The position numbers and the translations under genes are program-made. This document shows positions 18,740 through 28,559 of a stretch of 64,000 nucleotides of DNA, piece after piece (within the stretch, counting starts at the first letter, position 1; every line of letters begins with the position of its first letter). The DNA comes from Martensiomyces pterosporus (Eukaryota; Kickxellomycota; Kickxellomycetes; Kickxellales; Kickxellaceae). The notes below the pieces were generated by a model. The model saw only the letters and a list, made by a program, of their open reading frames with translations, was not told the origin of the DNA and ran no database searches. The stretch is from assembly GCA_025201845.1 (NCBI GenBank), contig MU603937.1:54854-118853 (forward strand), given 5' to 3'.

Positions 18740-20777
18740 ATGGTCGACGAGAAATACATTGGAATGGCCCTTGCCATGTCATCGAGCTTGCTCATCGGCA
18801 CGAGCTTTGTCCTGACAAAGAAGGGTCTCATGGAGACGACATCAAGATACGGTACGTAACGTGCACCCGAAGCCTCCGCCAAAGTGATGCTGGCCTGGTC
18901 CGCCTGCATTTTTTTAACACGACCAGGTATACGCGTGCTAACCAGACACAAGCGTGCTGCTCTCTTTTGTGTCGTGTCTCGCGCTCTCCGTATGCGTCCT
19001 GATGTAGGTTCGGCGACAGAGGGCCTACAGTACTTCAAAAATGTGCTGTGGTGGGCTGGAATGATTACAAGTAAGTGCAAAGCGGCCCAACCCCCTAGAT
19101 TCACATGCAGTTTAATACAAGCCGCAGGCACTTGGGTGGCCCTGGAAGTGCAGCTGGCTCGGAAGCTGCAGATGCGCTAGCGCAAAAGCCAAGGAATGCG
19201 GGAACCAGCACTGCCTTCTGCGTGCTCCCTCACTCCCGCCAGCACCCACTTTACTGTGCCGGCGCAGCTAATGGCGCTGGGTGTCTGGCTGCGATGCTAG
19301 CGCACGATAACGGATGCGGGGGGGGCCTCTGCAGCCTTTTATCCATCCCATTCATCGTGCTTGATGCGCGGTAATAGCCCCCCGTTCATTCGCGTATGCC
19401 CATCATTGTCTCCTGTATTTGTGCCAGTGTGATGCTGAGGGAGGCAAGGCCGTCCTGCCGCTCGCTGCTGGTAGCACCCCGCTGGTACTTCCTATCTGAG
19501 GACTCTTCGTCCTGCTAACGCCGCCATATGTGTTTCCTTTTTATACTGTTGCTGCTGCCGATTTGATAGTGGGCCTCGGGGAGTTTGCCAACTTTGCTGC
19601 ATACTCGTTTGCACCGGCAATCCTTGTAACGCCCCTTGGCGCGCTGAGCGTAATTGTGGGTGCTATTTTGGCCTCCATTTTCCTTGGTGAGCGCATCAAC
19701 ACCATCGGCAAGGCTGGGTGCGCCCTTTGTCTCATGGGGTCGGTCGTTGTCGTGCTCAACGCTCCAAGGGACGGCGACATTGAATCGGTTGAACAGATCA
19801 TGCATATGGCTGTCCAGCCACCCTTCCTCGCGTACGCCATTGTTTCGGTCTCGTTCCTGGCGTTTATGATTGTCAAGGTTGCTGGCAGGTACGGTCAGCG
19901 CAACCCCCTGGTCTACTTGTCCATCTGCTCAGTTGCTGGGTCGCTCACTGTTACGGCCTGCAAGGCATTCGGCATTGCGCTGAAGCTCACGTTTGCGGGC
20001 AACAACCAGTTTGTGCACTTTAGCACATACTTCTTTGCCGGTGTCGTCGGCCTGTGCATCGTCGTGCAGATGAACTACTTTAACAAGGCGCTGGAGCAGT
20101 TCGACACCAACCTTGTGACGCCCATCTACTACGTGTTTTTCACGTCGGCCACCATCCTCGCCTCGGTGGCTCTGTTCCAGGGCTTCACAGACTCTACAAA
20201 CAAGGAGCTGGCCTCGTTGTTCTGTGGGTTCATGACGATCTTTATCGGTGTGTTTCTTCTTAACAGCACAAAGACGGGAAGCGCTGCTGCCAATGCTAGC
20301 AACGGGCAGCACCAGGCGCTCCCCACAGAGGACCCGTGCAGACCAGGCTACGACGCTAGAGGAAGGGTCTCCCAGGGTGCCACATCCTTCGACATCCCCG
20401 ACTTTGACGACGACTCGAGCAGCACCGGACGCAGAGCAGGAGACGAGGCATACCCGCTCCGCGAGCGCTCAAACACCATTGATTCAGAGAAGGGAAGATC
20501 GCTGAACCGCCGCCACACGTTTAGCAAGCCTACGACATGCGACACTGTGGACCTCACCGAGGACGAGTCGGCTGGCATCTCCTCGTCGTCCTCGCATAGC
20601 AGCTCATCGGGCCATTACGGCGCCCCTGTGTCGCCTGCCTCGATGTCCAACGATGGAGAAGATGCTCATCACCATCGGGCAGCGCTGCCTGCTGAAGACG
20701 ATGTTCAAATCGACATCCCCCTGTCGCCGACACTAGCTGGCCAAAGACGCGGATCCCTGCCATTCGGCCATAGATAA
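18740..20777 (+). CDS. NIPA-type magnesium transporter, three exons
   Basis: A multi-pass membrane protein of the NIPA (magnesium transporter) family. Exons are 18740-18851, 19008-19070 and 19570-20777, joined in phase 1 both times, giving 460 residues. Donors are GTACGT and GTAAGT; acceptors are TAG. The reconstructed N-terminal part runs GMALAMSSSLLIGTSFVLTKKG, then LWWAGMIT across the second splice into MGLGEFANFAAYSFAPAILV and TPLGALSVIVGAILAS. This follows the human NIPA2 order exactly and supports both introns. About nine hydrophobic helices end near residue 300. The remaining ~150 residues are a hydrophilic Ser/His/acidic tail with poly-Ser, probably cytosolic and not conserved. Ion specificity is inferred from the family. 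Confidence 0.92.
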
Positions 20778-21289
20778 ATTATTACTTCAATTATCCAATA
20801 TTCTGCTGTATACCTCACCCCCCTCCATCTCCACCTCCATCTGCTCCTCTCCCTCTTTCTGTGTGCTTGGGTGCGCTGGTGCTGCCTCCTTTTCGTTTAG
20901 ACTTGGCTTCATTGGCAGCTCCAGCAAACATCTATGCACGCCTTTCTTTGATCCCCCAGCCCCTATTTCACCCCCTTGTCTTTTCCTGGCCTGCCCGCCT
21001 TCCTCTGTTTCATTTACTCTCGTGTCTCTTCACTTATTTATAACGTGTAACTTGTGCAAAAACATCTCATGCCATGGTGCGAGCCACATTGGCCACGTGA
21101 ACGGCTCTGCAGCCGAGCCGCGGCTCGCGACTGGCCTCGCAGATAGATATGAAAGTGGTGGTTGGCCTGGACAGAGCAATTTCGCGCCAACTCGATTTAC
21201 GGCCAGCCGCTTTTGAATTCAAGCACCTCCTTTGTCTTCATTCAGAACCCGGCTTTTTACTCACTTATTGAAACCTCGATTTCGACGAA
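20778..21289. other. intergenic
   Basis: 512 bp between NIPA-like stop and the COX7C-like start. C/T-rich leader (20816-21040). No gene recognised. Confidence 0.55.
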
Positions 21290-21795
21290 ATGATTTCTGC
21301 TGTTGCTCGTACTTCTATGCGCACCCGCGCCGCTGCCCGCGTTATTCGCTCGGATGCCCACCACTTCCACTCGCCTAACGGCATGGTAAGAATCAGCAGC
21401 CCTCGAGTCGGATTCAAACAGTCTGCGGAGCCCTTTGGAGCTTGGATTCGGCAATAGATTGCTGCAAACGCATGATGCTAAACCACTCAGCGCCCATCTT
21501 TTTTGCTGTTGTTCCGTAGCACCTTCCCTTCGACACCCAGAAGGGCGGCTTCAAGTTCCTCTACTGGGGATCGTGCGTCTTCTTCTCCTCCCTCCCCGTT
21601 GTTGGTAAGTCTCAGCATGCTACACAGACCTGCGCCGTACATGGCTTGCTGAGTGCCTTTGAGAGTGCGTGCTTGGCACGAGGCATCGAGTGCGTTTTCT
21701 TATCTGTCGCTAACATGCTGGTGTGCTTTCTGGTGATTTTGTTTGTAGCCGCTTGGTGGCAGCTCCGCAAGGGCAACGGCAACCTCAACTACTAG
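21290..21795 (+). CDS. cytochrome c oxidase subunit VIIc/Cox8-like, three exons
   Basis: A 75-residue nuclear-encoded complex IV subunit. Exons are 21290-21385, 21520-21604 and 21749-21795, with GTAAGA/GTAAGT donors and TAG acceptors, in phases 0 and 1. The first ~24 residues are an Arg-rich mitochondrial presequence (MISAVARTSMRTRAAARVIR). The mature part shows HFHSPNGMHLPFDTQKGG, aligning with the N-L-P-F-x-x-x region of COX7C/yeast Cox8, then one membrane helix (FLYWGSCVFFSSLPVVAAW) and the basic end QLRKGNGNLNY. Each single exon is too short to stand out alone; the gene is recognised only after splicing. Confidence 0.88.
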
Positions 21796-22473
21796 GCTCT
21801 CCCAGTAGTCCGATGTATGGCTCGTTCGCGTTTATTCTGGATCTGACGGTCCGCGTAACTGAGCTTGGGATGGAAGCCGCTACCTAGTCCTTTTTTCTCT
21901 TTCTTTATACGGCACCACTGCCTGTTTCGTGAAAAGAGGGCAATAGACAGCACATTTGATCTTTGACATGGCTGCACCCAGCAGCAGCACAGATGGCGCC
22001 AAACCTCACGCCATCGAGGAGGAAACACATGTTGTGGCTATGGACGGCTCCAAGAGAGAGCCGAGTCGCCTGGCTTAGCCATTATCTATAGACTGTAATT
22101 TTTTCCTCGCGCCCCACCATCGTGCAGGCAAAGGGCAAGCAAACCCGCAACACGCACAGCTGAGGCTAATTGGCAAGCACAAGCCAGTCCACTCTCTCCT
22201 GCCTCTCCATTTCCCTTCTATTTGTCTGTTCTGTTTCCGATCGCTTGTAATTTAGAGTGGAATAGCCCTCTCTGCTCATTGGAAGGACTGAAGGATAAAA
22301 TTCGGCACGCAGTCGCAGGAAATCGCGGATCCCCCGTTCTCACGCACACTCAATTCTAGTTGTAAGTACCTCCTGGCGCCTCGCACTCCACAGCGGCAGA
22401 GGACCCCGTGCACCCGCACAGCAGCCCCGCTCACTAACTACTGCGCTTCTTTTGCGCCCACATCACATAGATC
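21796..22473. other. intergenic with 5'-UTR intron of mS45 gene
   Basis: 678 bp. A GTAAGT donor at 22362 and a CACATAG acceptor ending at 22470, four bases before the mS45 ATG, outline a likely 109-nt leader intron. No other gene. Confidence 0.5.
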
Positions 22474-23547
22474 ATGCTCGCAAGCATCCGATCTGGCGCC
22501 ATGAACCGGTGCCTGTCCACAGCACCCGTGTCGCGCAGCATCCACATGGCCCGTGTTCTCAGGGAGGAGAAGAAAACAGCCGCCGGTTCCAAGGACAAGG
22601 AGACCCCCGCTACTGCTGCTGCTGGGTCCAAGGCAGAGCCAGAGGCAGCGACAGAGAAGGCTGCGGAGGCAAAGCCTGAGAATGTAGCTGCTGCAGCTGC
22701 TCCGAAGGCAGCAAGGTCTGCGCCAACCGGAATCCCTGGGCGTTTGATGGGATACAAGAGATGGCTGCGCCTGCAAGGCGGCGCGTTCAAGAGCGTGCAG
22801 CCAGGAAAGACGAACTACGTTGGAGGCAGGGACATCCCGTTCCCCTTGAACCCCGCATTCCGACCCAGAGCACCCGTCTCTGATGCCACAAGGGAGGCGA
22901 TCTACAAGGACTATCTTGCCGACCCGCTGAGCAACACTCCGCGCGTGCTTGGAGAGAAGTACGGAATCTCGATCAGGCGTGTCGAGGCGATCCTCAAGCT
23001 CAAGGCAATCGAGCACCATATGGTCGAGTACGAGCAGGGCGTGTCGCAGAAGAAGCTTACGGCTGGCATGGAGAGCATGCTTGGCGTGGCATCCACGCGT
23101 GCAGTTAAGGAGAGACTGGTCCAGGAAGTTACTCGCGTCAGTGGTCCCCGCTTCCACGCTGTCCCCGAGGGCACGCCGTTTACGGCTGCTGATGCCGCCG
23201 AGATTCTTGGCCGCAAACCCTACCAGCAGATCATGGACCGCATGACGGCCAGCAAGCCCTACATCATTGACTACGAGGGGCTTGATCCCAGGTTTGCGCC
23301 ACGTCCCGAGAAGAAGCTGTCCAAGTCGGAGGTCGCCAGGCAGGAGTCCCTGGGTGCTGCTGAGGAGCAGGTGGTTGCCAAGGATGAGACCCTGGGCAGC
23401 CGGCGGTGGAAGTTTGTCTTCACCGACATTGGAAAGGGGCTGGAGATGAAGGACCGCGATGTCCTTATTCGCGACCAGGACGGCACCCTGAAGAAGGCTG
23501 GAAGAGAGTACAAGCTCAAGCGCTACGGCCAGATCTGGACTCGCTAA
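22474..23547 (+). CDS. mitochondrial ribosomal protein mS45 (Bot1p / MRPS35 family)
   Basis: A 357-residue protein of the fungal Bot1p/mS45 family (Pfam 'eukaryotic mitochondrial regulator protein'), a component of the mitochondrial small ribosomal subunit needed for respiration. The N terminus is a basic presequence followed by an Ala/Lys/Glu-rich linker (about residues 33-85). The core begins GYKRWLRLQGGAF, then DIPFPLNPAFRPRAPVSD, then LSNTPRVLGEKYGISIRRVE and LKAIEHHMVEYE. This is the helix-turn-helix-like segment typical of the family. The C terminus is basic (KLKRYGQIWTR). Single coding exon with a probable leader intron. The ATG at 22474 sits directly after that intron. Confidence 0.9.
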   Translation: MLASIRSGAMNRCLSTAPVSRSIHMARVLREEKKTAAGSKDKETPATAAAGSKAEPEAATEKAAEAKPENVAAAAAPKAARSAPTGIPGRLMGYKRWLRLQGGAFKSVQPGKTNYVGGRDIPFPLNPAFRPRAPVSDATREAIYKDYLADPLSNTPRVLGEKYGISIRRVEAILKLKAIEHHMVEYEQGVSQKKLTAGMESMLGVASTRAVKERLVQEVTRVSGPRFHAVPEGTPFTAADAAEILGRKPYQQIMDRMTASKPYIIDYEGLDPRFAPRPEKKLSKSEVARQESLGAAEEQVVAKDETLGSRRWKFVFTDIGKGLEMKDRDVLIRDQDGTLKKAGREYKLKRYGQIWTR

Positions 23548-24897
23548 AAACAAAATGTTGTCGCTTCGCTGGGTTTTCTCGTTATTTCTTTTTTAAGCCT
23601 CCGCTGCAGTTATTCGAACAGCTTTAGAACGTCATTGCACATTTACCAATGTCGGGTGCTCCATCCAGCGGCTTGTTCCTTGTGTGGAGCAGCGGGGAGA
23701 ACCGAGCATGCTTTCCGTGCGGTGCAGATGGAAAAGCAGGAGGGGGATCGGCGTGCTCGGCCCATGGGATGCGCTCTCTGACAAGGTGCATCCTTGGCCT
23801 CGGTTTCGGGCATCTTGTTAAGGGAGGAATGTCATGGTGCGTAAAGAAAAGACTGTCCATGCGAAAGAGCAGCCCTCGCCGTTGCCATTTCCGCTCATCT
23901 TCAGCAGCGGATGTGTGGGCATGTGTCTACGGTTCATGTGGAGCACACCGCCCATCTTCCACCGTGTGCAAGAGGGAGCACGTTGTAGCCAACAGATGAC
24001 GAGGCTGCAGCAAAATCCGTGCATATGTGGGGCGGATGATCCGGGTTGTTTCATGAAGCCATTACAGCATCAGGCATCACAGCATGCCGGGGGTGGGAAT
24101 GACTGTGGATTGGCATCAACACAGGTACTAGCACGCATGCTCTGTGCACTGTTTGGACACAGCGCCTGCTTCTTGACAGGTAAAAAGGCGAGGATCAGCC
24201 TTTTGCTGTTTGATGCCGGTCGGGTTTATGCTCCGAAACTCGAGTTGTGGTCACATTGTAAGCTGCCAATCGCGCCTGTTTCCTTTTTAGTGGCCGGCAT
24301 TCGGTCAAAAGCTAGGACAAGAAGCAACATTAACCTTGGCCACTTCCTGTTTGGTCCAGCCCCTCTTCGCTCCTATTATCGCTATGCTTTAACTCTGCAC
24401 CTTCCCCAGAAAGCGTGTAGACCGCAGACGGCGGAAAGGACGGCTGATTTCTGAACTGGGATATCATGTGCTGGCTTTGAGTGCATCGCCTTCATGTCTA
24501 GTCCATGGGTGATCTGCCTCTCTGCCCTCTCTCGCTCTCCCATTCCAGCACTGCCTTCAGATAGATGCTTGCTCGCATCGCACAACACAGCCGCTGCCTA
24601 TCCTGTCAAGAAGAGGGGGAGAAAATGTGCGGAGTGGCGATAAGGCAGCTACCTAGCGCTTGCTGCTAAAGGCATCTCGAGCACCAGCCCCTCATATAAA
24701 GGGCAGCGCAGAAGGAGGGCCTTGGCAGCATCCAACACAAAAACTCCCCTTTATCCTCCTGCTTGCAGCACACACTTCTGGTAGCACTGGCTTGCTCACA
24801 GATTTCTGTTATTCTCTCCGCTGAACTAGTACTCACCCGCTATTGTAATCTCTGAGTCTTCCCATACACACACCCCTTCACCAGACTTCACACAACA
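23548..24897. other. intergenic, promoter of right chitinase
   Basis: 1.35 kb. A 206-codon frame (23834-24454) has irregular composition and no domain, so I treat it as chance. A TATAAA box lies at 24695-24700. The sequence just before the ATG (ACAACAATGCAATTCA) matches that of the left chitinase; further upstream I saw no similarity. Confidence 0.6.
24695..24700 (+). promoter_or_regulatory. probable TATA box of right chitinase
   Basis: TATAAA within CTCATATAAAGGGC, 198 bp upstream of the ATG at 24898. Confidence 0.5.
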
Positions 24898-26737
24898 ATG
24901 CAATTCAAGACCCTCGTCACTGCCGCTGGCCTGGCCCTCTGCATGGCCACCGAAGTCTTTGGACGCGCCAACGTCGTCGGTTACTACCCGAACTGGGTGA
25001 CCATGCCCCAGCTGAGCTTGAGCAAGTACACCCACGTCAACTTTGCCTTCGCCATCCCTCAATCCAATGGATCCCTCAAGTACGACAACCAGAGCGACAT
25101 GCCCGGTCTCGTCAGCAGCTTCCACAGCGCCGGAGTCAAGGCGATCATCTCGATTGGAGGCTGGACTGGCTCCAACCTGATCTCGACCATCCTCAAGAAC
25201 ACCACTACCCGCACCGCCTTCCTCAACAACATCATCGCTTACGTCAAGCAGTACAACCTCGACGGTGTCGACATTGACTGGGAGTACCCTGGAAGAGAGG
25301 GCGACACCTGCAATGCATACGACCCCGCCAACGACACCAACAACTACCTTAGCTTCCTCCAGGATCTCCGCAAGCAGCTCGACACCACCTTTGGAAGCCG
25401 CACCAAGCTGATCACTATGGCTGTTCGCGTCCAGCCATTCGATGGGCCCAACGGTCCGATCAGCGATGTCTCTGCATTCGCCAAGGTCACCGACTACATC
25501 AACCTGATGCAGTACGACATCATGGGCAATTGGGAGCCAACCACTGGCCCCAACGCTCCTCTCCAGTATACTCCTGGCAAGGGCGAGCAGTTCTCGTTTG
25601 CCTCGGCCATTGATGCCTGGAGCAGTGCNNNNNNNNNNNNNNNNNNNNNNNNNNNNNNNNNNNNNNNNNNNNNNNNNNNNNNNNNNNNNNNNNNNNNNNN
25701 NNNNNNNNNNNNNNNNNNNNNNNNNNNNNNNNNNNNNNNNNNNNNNNNNNNNNNNNNNNNNNNNNNNNNNNNNNNNNNNNNNNNNNNNNNNNNNNNNNNN
25801 NNNNNNNNNNNNNNNNNNNNNNNNNNNNNNNNNNNNNNNNNNNNNNNNNNNNNNNNNNNNNNNNNNNNNNNNNNNNNNNNNNNNNNNNNNNNNNNNNNNN
25901 NNNNNNNNNNNNNNNNNNNNNNNNNNNNNNNNNNNNNNNNNNNNNNNNNNNNNNNNNNNNNNNNNNNNNNNNNNNNNNNNNNNNNNNNNNNNNNNNNNNN
26001 NNNNNNNNNNNNNNNNNNNNNNNNNNNNNNNNNNNNNNNNNNNNNNNNNNNNNNNNNNNNNNNNNNNNNNNNNNNNNNNNNNNNNNNNNNNNNNNNNNNN
26101 NNNNNNNNNNNNNNNNNNNNNNNNNNNNNNNNNNNNNNNNNNNNNNNNNNNNNNNNNNNNNNNNNNNNNNNNNNNNNNNNNNNNNNNNNNNNNNNNNNNN
26201 NNNNNNNNNNNNNNNNNNNNNNNNNNNNNNNNNNNNNNNNNNNNNNNNNNNNNNNNNNNNNNNNNNNNNNNNNNNNNNNNNNNNNNNNNNNNNNNNNNNN
26301 NNNNNNNNNNNNNNNNNNNNNNNNNNNNNNNNNNNNNNNNNNNNNNNNNNNNNNNNNNNNNNNNNNNNNNNNNNNNNNNNNNNNNNNNNNNNNNNNNNNN
26401 NNNNNNNNNNNNNNNNNNNNNNNNNNNNNNNNNNNNNNNNNNNNNNNNNNNNNNNNNNNNNNNNNNNNNNNNNNNNNNNNNNNNNNNNNNNNNNNNNNNN
26501 NNNNNNNNNNNNNNNNNNNNNNNNNNNNNNNNNNNNNNNNNNNNNNNNNNNNNNNNNNNNNNNNNNNNNNNNNNNNNNTGCTCGGTTGATGGAACCTACC
26601 AGTGTGCCGACACCACTGGCAAGAACGCCAACTACTTCCTGTGCCTCTACGGCAAGTGGATTGCTCAGGCTTGCGGCAGCGGCACCGCCTGCTTCCAGTC
26701 CGGCACCTCGGTCACCTGCAACTGGCCTAGCGCTTAA
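24898..26737 (+). CDS. GH18 chitinase with C-terminal CBM19-like domain, interrupted by assembly gap
   Basis: Secreted GH18 chitinase paralogous to the one at the left edge. Residues 1-243 are present before the gap: a signal peptide (~22 residues), SIGGWTGS, the catalytic DGVDIDWEYPG, and the QYDIMG barrel motif. After the gap an open frame from 26579 to the TAA at 26737 encodes a Cys-rich domain (CSVDGTYQCAD, ANYFLCLYGKWIAQACGSGT, VTCNWP) resembling the CBM19 chitin-binding domain of yeast Cts1. The two parts are in different frames at the nominal gap size of 950 N, but gap lengths are estimates, so no frameshift can be claimed. The missing part should hold the rest of the barrel and a linker, possibly repetitive. 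Role: cell separation or chitin degradation, by family. Confidence 0.92.
25629..26578. other. assembly gap, 950 N
   Basis: Run of N inside the right-hand chitinase. It begins where the two chitinase copies are still nearly identical and ends just before the CBM19-like domain. Confidence 1.
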
Positions 26738-26934
26738 AACTCTATCTTGACATCTTTCTATTCAGCACCTTGTTACCCAATACACGATACAGGTGGCACA
26801 AAAATATTGACAACATGTTATAGTAGACGTAAAAGTAAAATTAGAAGTGAAAGTGGCGAGAAGATGGGGTGAATGGCTTGCTATTCTGGGTTTTGGGCTG
26901 TGCAAACCAGAGCAAACAATGCGCGAACATGCGG

Positions 26935-27084
26935 CTATTTTGCGTTGAGAAGCGTGTCCAGTGGGTTGACACACAGGAACGGCGTTTTGTTGAGCTGCTT
27001 GGCGATGTTGCGCCGCACCTTTCTTTCCACGTACCGGCGGTAGATGATAGGCAGCGAGTCGTAGAACACAAGAGGCTCAAACAT
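26935..27084 (-). CDS. possible small protein, 49 aa
   Basis: A short frame from the ATG at 27084 to TAG at 26935. It encodes MFEPLVFYDSLPIIYRRY, then a basic amphipathic stretch (VERKVRRNIAKQLN) and an end LDTLLNAK. Composition is protein-like and regular, and a pyrimidine tract ending in CCCCAG lies about 21 bases before the ATG, as for a leader-intron acceptor. I do not recognise the family. It could be a small mitochondrial or membrane-associated protein, the last exon of a longer gene, or chance. Length is below usual ORF cut-offs. Confidence 0.35.
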   Translation of the reverse strand: MFEPLVFYDSLPIIYRRYVERKVRRNIAKQLNKTPFLCVNPLDTLLNAK

Positions 27085-27634
27085 GCTTAGTCTTTGTAAT
27101 GCAACCTGGGGAATAGCCGAAAGAGTGCGTTAGGGAGAGAGAGAGAGAGAGAAAGAGTGGAGGAGGTTATCATTATTCGAGCAGGGGCTGTCATGACACA
27201 CAGCGCCTATTTATGACACGCCCTTTTACCGGTGTTCCCACATATTGTCTTTCCGGGAAGAGGATGGCTCCAATCATCCCCGCCTCACACGCCCTACCAA
27301 ATAAACGACCAGCACGCTCTTTTCTCGCCATTCCGGAATGGGAACAATGAACCAGGTGTGATGAAACGTGCATGCTGACACTACAAGAAACGCAGGCATA
27401 TGCGGGCGCCGCTTTTCATGAAACACTTTTTTTTTTTGCCAGACAAGAGAGCAGGGTTGCAAGGCTAAGGTGCACACACGGAAACCTCTAGGTAGAGCGA
27501 AAGATGAGCAAGCGCACACTGTCTATTATGCTTGTGTTTATGTTGGGAACCAAAGAGTCAGTTTGAAATGCCACTCTGCTAACGCCTTGTAGGAAATAAT
27601 ACATTTTCTGCCATATTTTCAACCGCTCCAGGGC
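27085..27634. other. intergenic with GA microsatellite and T run
   Basis: 550 bp. A (GA)9-like run at about 27135-27152 and a T run at about 27427-27436. No gene recognised. Confidence 0.6.
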
Positions 27635-28147
27635 TTAGCGTGCGCCGTCGTATCCAAAGAGCATGGTGTCCGCCGCATATTTCTTCCATAGCCCGGACGA
27701 GTCACTCTCAGGCGCGATCAAGGCGAGCTTATACATAGTAAACGCCTTGTTAGTTGACAGCCCATGGACAGGGATGTAGAGCTTAACGTTGCTCCTGCCT
27801 CTAGGCTCCGCGTTCTTCAAGCCCGCCACCTGATTTGCAGGTATCTTGCCCAAAACACGCACCAGATTGCCATCGTCTGTCGAGTAGACTGTGGCAATGA
27901 GCTCGGAAAAGTCCATGGCGGCGTGCTTTTCGGGTAGGGCGGTGAGACTCACCTGCATTAAGTCGCCGGGGCGCACCGAGGTGATACGCCGAGAGAGGGT
28001 GAGTTCGCCGGAGGCTCTGTTCTTGAGCTCGTAGAGGGATCGGGGAACCTGGCTTATGTCCAAGTCACTTGCATCCATGCTCACTAGGCTCATTGCTGCT
28101 GCAAGCGCGCCAAAGAACACCGGGGGCACAGTTCTGGAAATCTTCAT
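27635..28147 (-). CDS. hypothetical secreted protein
   Basis: A 170-residue protein starting MKISRTVPPVFFGALAAAMS, a clear signal peptide (basic start, hydrophobic core, small residues). The mature part is ~145 residues, lacks cysteines and has alternating hydrophobic segments suggesting beta structure (GELTLSRRITSVRPGDLMQV, SNVKLYIPVHGLSTNKAF). No transmembrane helix after the signal and no GPI-type tail. I do not recognise the family; a secreted or ER-lumenal role is all that can be said. Single exon. Codon use is like the neighbours. Confidence 0.7.
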   Translation of the reverse strand: MKISRTVPPVFFGALAAAMSLVSMDASDLDISQVPRSLYELKNRASGELTLSRRITSVRPGDLMQVSLTALPEKHAAMDFSELIATVYSTDDGNLVRVLGKIPANQVAGLKNAEPRGRSNVKLYIPVHGLSTNKAFTMYKLALIAPESDSSGLWKKYAADTMLFGYDGAR

Positions 28148-28559
28148 TATAGGCGTCAGCCAGGCGTAGATAATATTTTATGAGTGGCGAGATGGCAGAG
28201 TGGGGGAGAAGAGAGCAGAATCGACGAGCAGACAGCGGCTGCTGCGTGTCTGTTGCATTCATATATAGATAAATATTAATAGTATTATGTAGCGAGTGGG
28301 AGAGAGGGGGCTAGATGCCGCTCTTCACACCAAATCATATAGCAGTAATAGCAGCCTGTCTCACAAAAATGCCACGCACTTAACATGCTTGTCTTACAGT
28401 GTTACTTTCCCGAGATATAGGAGTGGAGGTTAACGTACACGCTGGAATTGCACTTTGCCAGTTGCTACAGGCGGTTATAAATAGCATGTGCCTCATATGT
28501 ATTTTCACTTAGACCAGGCTGCATGCGAAATAGTCCAAGTCCGCTCGAGCCATGGCCAT
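28148..28559. other. intergenic
   Basis: 412 bp between two minus-strand genes; AT-rich, with ATATATAGATAAATATTAATAG near 28260-28285 that may serve as promoter TATA of the secreted-protein gene. Nothing else seen. Confidence 0.5.

Noticed and set aside
22438..23553. 371-codon frame antisense to mS45
   Set aside because: No domain; the sense frame shows the full Bot1p/mS45 signature.
23834..24454. 206-codon frame upstream of the right chitinase
   Set aside because: Irregular composition with no domain; likely chance frame in a promoter region.
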